A stretch of DNA of 5,320 nt from the NCBI GenBank assembly GCA_030616935.1, contig JAUWWJ010000149.1, positions 1-5,320 on the forward strand, read 5' to 3'. Position 1 is the stretch's first letter. Each line of letters opens with the position of its first letter. The stretch comes from Planctomycetaceae bacterium (GTDB lineage Bacteria > Planctomycetota > Planctomycetia > Pirellulales > UBA1268). Shown here one piece after another: positions 1-5,320 of this stretch. The notes beneath the pieces are model-generated. The model ran no database searches. It was given only the letters and a program-made list of their open reading frames with translations, and had not been told where the DNA came from. The translations under genes were made by a program, and so were the position numbers.

Positions 1-1
1 A

Positions 2-274
2 ACACTGAACGATGCCTTTATTATTCTGGACGAAGCACAGAACACGACTGCAGCCCAAATGAAAATGTTTTTAACTCGCCTCGGCGTTGGCTCAAAAATG
101 GTGATTTCGGGTGACACGACACAAATCGACCTTCCTCCAAACAGAAAAAGTGGTCTTATTGACGCAATGGAACGGCTTGGCACAGTTTCGGGCTGCCACA
201 AAATTAGCCTTGGAGGCAGTGATATCGTCCGGCATCCTCTCGTTCAGCGCATTGTCGATGCTTACGAGGAATAA
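2..274 (+). CDS. phoH: PhoH-family ATPase (PhoH/YbeZ), C-terminal part; 5' end outside window
   Basis: The window opens inside this gene; 90 codons are visible before the TAA at 272-274. The first residues read [16 protein letters not shown], the Walker B segment (hydrophobic strand, then DEAQN) that is nearly invariant in PhoH/YbeZ proteins. MKMFLTRLG and [12 protein letters not shown] follow, the latter being the downstream GD-TQ-DLP motif of the family, and the usual ending [12 protein letters not shown] is present. The Walker A loop must lie upstream of the window. PhoH proteins are cytoplasmic P-loop ATPases related to superfamily 1 helicases. They are linked to RNA metabolism and commonly encoded beside ybeY, as here with one gene between. 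The reading frame is intact to a normal C-terminus, so the truncation is only the window edge. The exact biochemical role of PhoH is still poorly defined. Confidence 0.95.
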   Translation, partial: TLNDAFIILDEAQNTTAAQMKMFLTRLGVGSKMVISGDTTQIDLPPNRKSGLIDAMERLGTVSGCHKISLGGSDIVRHPLVQRIVDAYEE

Positions 275-325
275 TTACCTACTTTAATTCTCTTTCCAAA
301 AACGAGAGACTAGTAACTGTTTACG

Positions 326-2908
326 ATGAGTATCGCCCCGTCGTCATTTCGCCGCCGCATTCGCCGAGCCTCCTCAATGGAAGGTCCGCAGAGTTTCTGG
401 GGCAGGCTCCTCGAAACTATTTCGCGGTCAGAAGTACTCGTGCGCCTCGGCCTTTGCCTTCTGGCAGCTTTTTTCCTTCTTGTTCTTCTACAAGGATGGT
501 CACAACCGTTCGCATTTAGACTCGGCTCTGTTGCTCCTCGAGGTGTTGTTGCCCGAGTTGCATTTGAGAAGCCCGATCTTGCACGAACTCGTGAGGCACA
601 GCAACGGGCAACATCACAGGTCCGAGTTGTTTATATTCAGGATCGATCACCGTTAGTTCGTATTCGTGATGGACTCAAAAATCGGGTTGCTGAAATTGCA
701 GCAGCAGAAACGTTGGCCGGTGTGTCACGTGCTGCATGGCTTGAGTTTGCTCCAGAAACAGCAGCTGTTCTAGAACGGCTTCCGATACCGGCCCCAGGAA
801 CTGTAGTAAAACCCACAGAACTTCCAATTGCTCCTGAGCCACCCGATTTCTCAACACAAGAAGAACCACAGAACAAAGACACACTCTCCTCTTTAGAGCC
901 GAACATATTGGGCTCATCAAAAACACAGGTGGAGCAGAAAGCGAGTAGCAGCAAAGAAGGCGATCCATCGAACGGAGATATCGGATTAGCTGATGATGTG
1001 ATACGAGCACAAGCACAGCCGAATGCAGCTTTAGAAACAGCTGCAGAAGATCAAGCTGTGCAAACGAACCCATCGGTCACAGAATTTTCACGAGAGAAAC
1101 TTCAAGCAGAGCAGGCATTCACAGCCTTCCGAAATCCGGTCGGAACCAAGGAAAAACTGCTTGAGTTCGATAAAGCTATCGATCGGGCGTTCGCTCCGCT
1201 GGAATCACAAGGTGTTCTCGAAAAGATTCAGCACGATATCGACGAGGGAAGCCAAACGGAAATTGATGTCCACCCACTTGGTAACGTCACCGAGATGATA
1301 CGTGTTCAGGTTGCTGAAGTACTTCTTGGGGAGGCCAAGATTCGCTTCAAGGCAAGGCTGACTGATGAATTAGGGCCTGGCCCTCTAACAGATCGTGTAT
1401 TCATGTGGATTGATCCACGGCTCACAGGATCACTGGTTGTTGATAACGAAGCGACGGCAAAAGCCAAGAATGAAGCAGTTGAAAAAACGCCTGAACAATT
1501 CATTCGTTATTCAGCAGGTGACCTGCTCTCTCCTGCTGGTGTTGAGATTACGAATGAGCAACTTACCCTTTTAAAACTCGAACACGAAGAATCTTTGAGG
1601 CAGCAGCCTGTTGGTGAAAGTTTTGGCCGAGCAGCTTCACTGTTTGGTCTATTCGTGGCAATGTTCACACTCGCCGGATTTTACCTCCACCTTCATCACC
1701 GTGATGTCATGGTTGATCTCGGTCATATAGCAACCTTGCTTGTTCTCGTTGTGGCAACAATGGCTGCTTGTGTATTTGCCTCTGGTGATTCATGGCATGC
1801 CGAAATTTTACCCCTACTCGTCTTTGCAATGACAGTCGCAATCGCTTATGACGAAGATCTTGCACTCCTTCTTGTTGCTGAGGTAGCTCTTGTTCTTGTT
1901 GTGGGATTAGGTCAGGGCCTTGCTGATTACATCACGCTCACTGCAGCAGCTGCCGCGACTATTTTCTGGATGGGTCGAATCAGGAGTCGTAGCAAGTTGA
2001 TCTACGTCGGCTTATGGGCGGGCGCTGTTGCCATGACGACCCAGATTGGGGCCAACCTCCTTGAAGAACATCCGCTCGACTTCTACCTCCTTTTCGAAGC
2101 AGCTCGGACTGGTGTATGGACGCTTCTGGCAGGATTTCTGATGACAGGTTTACTACCGTTTGTAGAAAAAACATTCGGTGTACTCACTGATCTAAGCCTG
2201 CTTGAGATCGGTGATGTTGCACACCCCCTGCTTCAAGAACTTGTTCGAAGAGCTCCAGGCACATACAACCATTCGATTAATGTCGCCAGCATTGGAGAGG
2301 CTGCGGCTGATGCAATCGGGGCACGCGGTCTCCTTGTTCGAGTTGGGGCGTATTTTCATGATGTCGGAAAGATGCTCAAGCCGGCTTATTATGTCGAAAA
2401 TCAGAACAGACAGGAAAACAGACACGAGGCACTTGTGCCTGCAATGAGCAGTCTCATTATCATTGCCCACGTCAAAGAGGGAGCCGAATTGGCACGGCAG
2501 TACAACCTCCCTCAACCTATTGTTGACCTTCTCCTCGAACATCACGGGACAACGCTCGTTGAGTACTTCTACCGACGTGCCGCTGAGAAATCACAAACTG
2601 ACCCAAATGGGGGCGGTGTTGATGAACAAACCTTCCGTTACCCAGGACCTCGTCCAGGAACACGGGAGTCTGCCGTCTTGATGCTTTCTGATGCCGTCGA
2701 GAGTGCCAGCCGTTCACTCACAGAACCGACTCCAGCAAGAATTTCTAGCCTCGTGCATGACCTTGCTATGAAACGACTTCTTGATGGCCAATTTGAGGAT
2801 TGTGGATTAACGCTTGAAGAATTACGACTCATTGAGCAAAGCCTCGTAAAAAGTCTCACAGCTGTTTATCACGGACGAGTGAAGTATCCGGACCAGAGGA
2901 CAGCCTAG
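326..2908 (+). CDS. pgpH: Membrane-anchored 7TM-HD phosphodiesterase, PgpH/YqfF type (probable c-di-AMP hydrolase)
   Basis: An 860-residue protein with the PgpH/YqfF architecture. A basic N-terminus (RRRIRR) leads into one membrane segment at about 41-58. An extracytoplasmic 7TMR-HDED region runs to about 432, then about seven membrane segments lie between 437 and 612, and a cytoplasmic HD domain spans about 635-800. The HD metal ligands are all visible: H649 in PGTYNHS, H678-D679 in YFHDVGK, H715 in IIIAHVKEG, H739-H740 in EHHGTT, and D789 in MLSDAVESASRSL. Their order and spacing match PgpH of Firmicutes, which hydrolyses c-di-AMP to pApA; that substrate is inferred here. Residues about 153-252 form a P/E/Q/S/A-rich low-complexity insert in the external part. 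ATG 326 is the first ordinary start after an in-frame TAA at 314-316. No Shine-Dalgarno sequence stands at normal distance; GAGAG at 304-308 is too far upstream. Met18 (377) is a less likely start because it would remove the basic N-terminus. The gene runs into ybeY, suggesting cotranscription. Confidence 0.93.
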   Translation: MSIAPSSFRRRIRRASSMEGPQSFWGRLLETISRSEVLVRLGLCLLAAFFLLVLLQGWSQPFAFRLGSVAPRGVVARVAFEKPDLARTREAQQRATSQVRVVYIQDRSPLVRIRDGLKNRVAEIAAAETLAGVSRAAWLEFAPETAAVLERLPIPAPGTVVKPTELPIAPEPPDFSTQEEPQNKDTLSSLEPNILGSSKTQVEQKASSSKEGDPSNGDIGLADDVIRAQAQPNAALETAAEDQAVQTNPSVTEFSREKLQAEQAFTAFRNPVGTKEKLLEFDKAIDRAFAPLESQGVLEKIQHDIDEGSQTEIDVHPLGNVTEMIRVQVAEVLLGEAKIRFKARLTDELGPGPLTDRVFMWIDPRLTGSLVVDNEATAKAKNEAVEKTPEQFIRYSAGDLLSPAGVEITNEQLTLLKLEHEESLRQQPVGESFGRAASLFGLFVAMFTLAGFYLHLHHRDVMVDLGHIATLLVLVVATMAACVFASGDSWHAEILPLLVFAMTVAIAYDEDLALLLVAEVALVLVVGLGQGLADYITLTAAAAATIFWMGRIRSRSKLIYVGLWAGAVAMTTQIGANLLEEHPLDFYLLFEAARTGVWTLLAGFLMTGLLPFVEKTFGVLTDLSLLEIGDVAHPLLQELVRRAPGTYNHSINVASIGEAAADAIGARGLLVRVGAYFHDVGKMLKPAYYVENQNRQENRHEALVPAMSSLIIIAHVKEGAELARQYNLPQPIVDLLLEHHGTTLVEYFYRRAAEKSQTDPNGGGVDEQTFRYPGPRPGTRESAVLMLSDAVESASRSLTEPTPARISSLVHDLAMKRLLDGQFEDCGLTLEELRLIEQSLVKSLTAVYHGRVKYPDQRTA
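2895..2900 (+). promoter_or_regulatory. Shine-Dalgarno-like AGAGGA before the ybeY GTG start
   Basis: AGAGGA lies seven bases before the GTG at 2908, inside the last codons of the HD gene. It contains GAGG, complementary to the anti-Shine-Dalgarno core. It supports the non-ATG start of ybeY, where no in-frame ATG occurs until Met53. It is the only well-spaced Shine-Dalgarno candidate before any of the four starts visible in this window. Confidence 0.55.
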
Positions 2909-3465
2909 TGGCCGCCTCACACCACTGCCCCACACCGCGCCTACTTCACCCACAAGCCACTTCTGGCAGCAACAAGGTTGTTCTATGCAATCGTCAACGG
3001 ACGACGGCAGTTTGTTCGAAGACACTCAAACGTTTTTGCCTTGTTGCCATAGATGCCCTTGGCATGACTGATTCTGATATCAGCCTGGCAATCGTAAATG
3101 ACAAAGCAATTGCTGAGCTCCACGAAACATGGCTAGGAATTTCTGGCCCAACAGATGTCCTTTCCTTTGATCTTTCAAGTCATGAACATACCCAACTCTC
3201 CCAGCACGGAAAACGGCATGGAATTCATGGCGAAATTATTGCAAGTGCTGAGACAGCTTCGCGAGAGGCTCGTGTCTACGGCTGGAGTTCGGAAAACGAA
3301 TTAACCTACTACCTTATCCATGGCTTGCTTCATCTCGTCGGCTATGACGACCAGACACCCTCAGAAAGGAGCTCTATGCGACGGAAGGAGCGAGCGATAA
3401 TGAAAGCGATTGGGCTCCCCTCTCCACCAAGAAGACGTCCCAAAACCACTTGCCACCGACGCTAA
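2908..3465 (+). CDS. ybeY: YbeY endoribonuclease / rRNA maturation factor
   Basis: A 185-residue protein of the YbeY (UPF0054) family, a zinc-dependent cytoplasmic factor for 16S rRNA 3'-end maturation and ribosome quality control. Motifs in order are PTDVLSFDL (81-89), HGEIIAS (107-113, matching the family G-D/E-I strand) and HGLLHLVGYDD (138-148), followed by the usual helix with SSMRRKERAIMKAIGL. In the canonical H-x3-H-x5-H zinc motif the ligands here are H138, H142 and position 148, which is Asp rather than His. The start is the GTG whose G is the last base of the upstream TAG. It gives about 23 extra residues before the conserved NKVVLCNRQR, but no in-frame ATG exists before Met53, which would delete the first strand. 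AGAGGA seven bases upstream supports the GTG. The C-terminus is a short basic Pro/Arg tail (RRRPKTTCHRR). The one-base overlap with the HD gene suggests translational coupling. Function is confident by family; only the start is uncertain. Confidence 0.93.
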   Translation: MAASHHCPTPRLLHPQATSGSNKVVLCNRQRTTAVCSKTLKRFCLVAIDALGMTDSDISLAIVNDKAIAELHETWLGISGPTDVLSFDLSSHEHTQLSQHGKRHGIHGEIIASAETASREARVYGWSSENELTYYLIHGLLHLVGYDDQTPSERSSMRRKERAIMKAIGLPSPPRRRPKTTCHRR

Positions 3466-3492
3466 CCTTTCTTATTGTCCTGAAATACGCTC

Positions 3493-4746
3493 ATGCAAAC
3501 TGCAATCCTTTTATTAGTTATCGCAAGCCTCGCTGCCCTGCAGTCCCGTGCCATCCGGGGAGCGAAGCGGCATCAACTTCAAGACATCTGCCGTCAGAAA
3601 GGTGTTCCTGATGTTTACGATGAACTCGTACGAGCAAGTGAAGGAATAGCATTTTTTGCGGCCACTATTGTGGTGCTCGCAGGAGTTGCATCGACTTTTT
3701 TTATATCAAAAATACTCACGACCAGTCTTTCTGCTGGACTCTGGGCAGGTCTTTGCTGGATCATGCTCGTCATCGTACCCATGACACTCACGCGGTTTGC
3801 TGGAGTTTGGATTGTTGTGACAACATGGTGGTTGTGGCGACCACTCATTCGGCTTATCACACCTGTTTCCAAAGGGATCACCAAATGCATCGAGGCCATT
3901 CAATGGGTGCTCTACAGGAGCAAGAATCATGCTACCGCTGATGAGTCACAAGACGAAATTCGACTCGCTATGGATGAGGCTCATCGTGAAGGGCATCTTG
4001 ATGAAGAAGCACGCGAAATGATCGAAGGAGTCATGGAACTTGAAGACGCTCAAGTCTCTGAGATCATGACTCCTCGGACTCAGGTCATCGGCATCTCTTT
4101 AAACTCAACGTGGAAAGATTCTGTTGAAGCCGCGGTAGAGAGCGGATATTCAAGACTCCCAGTTTGGAAGTCTTCTCCAGATGACATCGTTGGTGTCATT
4201 CATTTGCGCGAAATTTTGGCTGAACTGGCTCAGTACCGAGATTCTTCGAATGAGCCTGAACGAACCGAACCAAATCTTCGTGATCTTCTTAGGCCTCCCT
4301 ACTTCATCCCTGAGACCATGAGTGTTCAGTCATTGCTCCGCGACCTGCAGCACGGCAAATCACACATGGCCATTGTTACGGATGAATTTGGTGGTGTCTG
4401 CGGCATTGTGACAATAGAAGATGCTCTTGAAGAAATTGTTGGAGAGATCACAGATGAGCATGACGAAACACTGATTGATGGCATTCTTGTGCAGTCAAAG
4501 GATACGTGTGAAACAGTGGCTAATGTTCCTATTGATGACTTGAATCAGCGAATGCATTTCTCCCTACCGGAAGAAGCTGACTATGACACAGTTGGAGGCT
4601 TCGCCTTTCATGTTTTTGGACGGATACCATCTGAGGGAGAAACCATCGTTTCTGATGGCGTATCACTTGAGGTATTAGCAAGTTCAAGGCGTCGAATTGA
4701 TCGACTCCGTGTGTCAAGATTACCCCAAACACCTGATTCACCATGA
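3493..4746 (+). CDS. CBS-domain membrane protein, CorC/HlyC (CNNM-like) family
   Basis: A 417-residue protein with three parts. The N-terminal membrane region (1 to about 125) has hydrophobic segments near 2-17, 51-71, 79-99 and 103-123, in the position of a DUF21/CNNM domain. A CBS pair follows, opening with SEIMTPRTQVIGI (189-201), then GYSRLPVW (218-225) and VGVIHLREIL (233-242). The second CBS holds HMAIVTDEFGGVCGIVTIED (291-310) and EEIVGEITDEHDE. The CorC_HlyC C-terminal domain (about 328-410) shows DYDTVGGFAFHVFGRIP. Members are associated with Mg2+/Co2+ homeostasis, and the old 'hemolysin' name is not evidence of haemolysis. The membrane domain lacks the usual SGSE, NN and FGE-P motifs, so transport activity is uncertain. 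An in-frame TGA at 3481-3483 makes ATG 3493 the first possible start; no Shine-Dalgarno sequence is seen. The gene follows ybeY by 27 bases and overlaps recO by four. I give no symbol because E. coli corC/ybeX lacks this membrane part. Confidence 0.92.
   Translation: MQTAILLLVIASLAALQSRAIRGAKRHQLQDICRQKGVPDVYDELVRASEGIAFFAATIVVLAGVASTFFISKILTTSLSAGLWAGLCWIMLVIVPMTLTRFAGVWIVVTTWWLWRPLIRLITPVSKGITKCIEAIQWVLYRSKNHATADESQDEIRLAMDEAHREGHLDEEAREMIEGVMELEDAQVSEIMTPRTQVIGISLNSTWKDSVEAAVESGYSRLPVWKSSPDDIVGVIHLREILAELAQYRDSSNEPERTEPNLRDLLRPPYFIPETMSVQSLLRDLQHGKSHMAIVTDEFGGVCGIVTIEDALEEIVGEITDEHDETLIDGILVQSKDTCETVANVPIDDLNQRMHFSLPEEADYDTVGGFAFHVFGRIPSEGETIVSDGVSLEVLASSRRRIDRLRVSRLPQTPDSP
4743..4746 (+). 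other. ATGA stop/start overlap between the CBS-domain gene and recO
   Basis: ATGA places the recO ATG (4743-4745) over the TGA stop (4744-4746) of the preceding gene. There is no purine-rich Shine-Dalgarno sequence in the preceding twenty bases. Initiation of recO by ribosomes that have just terminated (translational coupling) is therefore the simplest reading, and it supports the two genes sharing a transcript. Confidence 0.7.
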
Positions 4747-5320
4747 GTGCCGAAAAGGCTCAGGCTCTCGTCCTGCGGGCCCGACCATTTGGTGAAACAA
4801 GTGCAATAATCACTTTGCTGACTCGTGAAATCGGCAAGGTACGGGGGCTGGCAAAGGGAGCGTGGCGACCAAAGAGTAAATTTGACGCCGCCCTTGACCT
4901 CCTTTCCATCTGTCAGGTACTCGTCATTCATCGTTCGTCGGGCAATCTTGATCTTTTCACAGAGGCATTCCTCGAGCATCGATTTCGAATCGGTCGTTAT
5001 GAATCATCATTTGCTGCCGGACTCTACATCGCCGACCTTCTGGATTCAGTTACCGTTGATGCAGACCCACAACCTGAACTCTTTGATCTCGCCACACGAG
5101 CGATTCGATTCCTCTCTGCACCAAGACCTGGACAGAGAAGCGAACAGCGGTTTGCACCTGACTCCAGAACTGTTTTGGCCCTTATTATTCACACAGAACT
5201 GGGTATCCTCCATCAACTTGGACAACTCCCATCACTCTATTGCTGTGCCGAATGTCAGCGACCATTGGAAGGCCGACGAATATCGTTCAGCATGCTTGGA
5301 GGAGGAGGGCTCTGCCAACG
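4743..5320 (+). CDS. recO: DNA repair protein RecO, N-terminal part; 3' end outside window
   Basis: An open frame from ATG 4743 to the window end, 192 complete codons plus two bases. RecO binds single-stranded DNA and SSB and, with RecR, loads RecA during RecFOR recombinational repair. The N-terminal OB-fold (about 1-80) is recognisable from KAQALVLRARPFGETSAII, then LLTREIGKVRGLAKGAWRPK and SKFDAALDLLSICQVLV, all typical of the family. The following helical region includes SSFAAGLYIADLLDSV (88-103). A C4 zinc site begins at C168-x2-C171 (C167 is adjacent) in YCCAECQRPL, and GGGGLCQ supplies C191, the expected third cysteine; the fourth would lie just past the edge. RecO is usually about 240-280 residues, so roughly the last quarter to third is missing. 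The start overlaps the upstream stop (ATGA). RecO following a phoH-ybeY cluster is a known arrangement in Firmicutes, which adds support. Confidence 0.93.
   Translation, partial: MSAEKAQALVLRARPFGETSAIITLLTREIGKVRGLAKGAWRPKSKFDAALDLLSICQVLVIHRSSGNLDLFTEAFLEHRFRIGRYESSFAAGLYIADLLDSVTVDADPQPELFDLATRAIRFLSAPRPGQRSEQRFAPDSRTVLALIIHTELGILHQLGQLPSLYCCAECQRPLEGRRISFSMLGGGGLCQ

Noticed and set aside
289..309. Possible hairpin between phoH and the HD gene (TCTCT at 289-293 pairing with AGAGA at 305-309)
   Set aside because: The stem is only five base pairs with an 11-base loop and no T-run follows. It is too weak for an intrinsic terminator, and the genes look co-transcribed.
637..1073. Overlapping minus-strand open frames of 105 and 132 codons
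   Set aside because: They lie antisense to the low-complexity part of the HD gene, where biased composition removes stop codons. Neither translation shows recognisable domains, and both are Ser/Leu/Val-rich as expected from reversed codons.
2192..2717. Several open frames on both strands inside the HD domain region
   Set aside because: The + frame 2 translation here carries all HD metal-binding motifs. The others are out-of-frame shadows with no family features.
3466..3492. Possible promoter or ribosome binding site in the gap before the CBS-domain gene
   Set aside because: The 27 bases contain no purine-rich Shine-Dalgarno sequence and no convincing -35/-10 pair, so nothing beyond a short intergenic spacer can be supported.
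4608..4979. Minus-strand open frame of 123 codons across the CBS-gene/recO junction
   Set aside because: It is antisense to the conserved CorC_HlyC domain and the RecO OB-fold, both strongly supported on the + strand. The translation resembles no protein family I know.
1..5320. An undescribed defence, mobile or RNA-based system
   Set aside because: All genes belong to known housekeeping families in an intact operon. There are no repeats, integrase or transposase fragments, unusual composition, or large non-coding stretches.

Overview
The window reads as a compact, co-directional housekeeping operon, entirely on the + strand. It holds five genes: the 3' end of a PhoH-family ATPase gene, a complete membrane-bound HD-domain phosphodiesterase of the PgpH/YqfF type, a complete ybeY, a complete CBS-domain membrane protein of the CorC/HlyC (CNNM-like) family, and the 5' part of recO. 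Each identification rests on family motifs I can read in the translations. No database search was possible.

Layout: phoH ends at 274. After a 51-base gap the 860-residue HD protein occupies 326-2908. Its stop codon overlaps the GTG start of ybeY (2908-3465) by one base. A 27-base gap precedes the CBS-domain gene (3493-4746), whose TGA overlaps the ATG of recO (4743 to the window end) by four bases. There is no non-coding stretch longer than about 50 bases, and I found no RNA gene, mobile element, CRISPR array, repeat array or convincing terminator.

Organism: the order phoH - 7TM-HD phosphodiesterase - ybeY - CBS/HlyC protein - recO, the mid-range GC by eye, the mostly absent Shine-Dalgarno sequences and the sequence style of the proteins (for example the GYDD ending of the YbeY motif) suggest a bacterium of the Planctomycetes or wider PVC group. 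This is an inference with moderate to low confidence. The order combines the Firmicutes layout (phoH-yqfF-ybeY-...-recO) with the proteobacterial one (ybeZ-ybeY-ybeX/corC).

How the genes fit together: PhoH and YbeY are a recurrent pair tied to RNA metabolism and ribosome maturation. The HD protein probably hydrolyses c-di-AMP at the membrane. The CBS protein belongs to a family linked to Mg2+/Co2+ homeostasis, whose CBS pairs often bind adenine nucleotides. RecO acts in recombinational repair. Apart from some divergent residues (YbeY third zinc ligand, membrane domain of the CBS protein, a long low-complexity insert in the HD protein), this is an ordinary conserved region. I see no evidence of an undescribed system.
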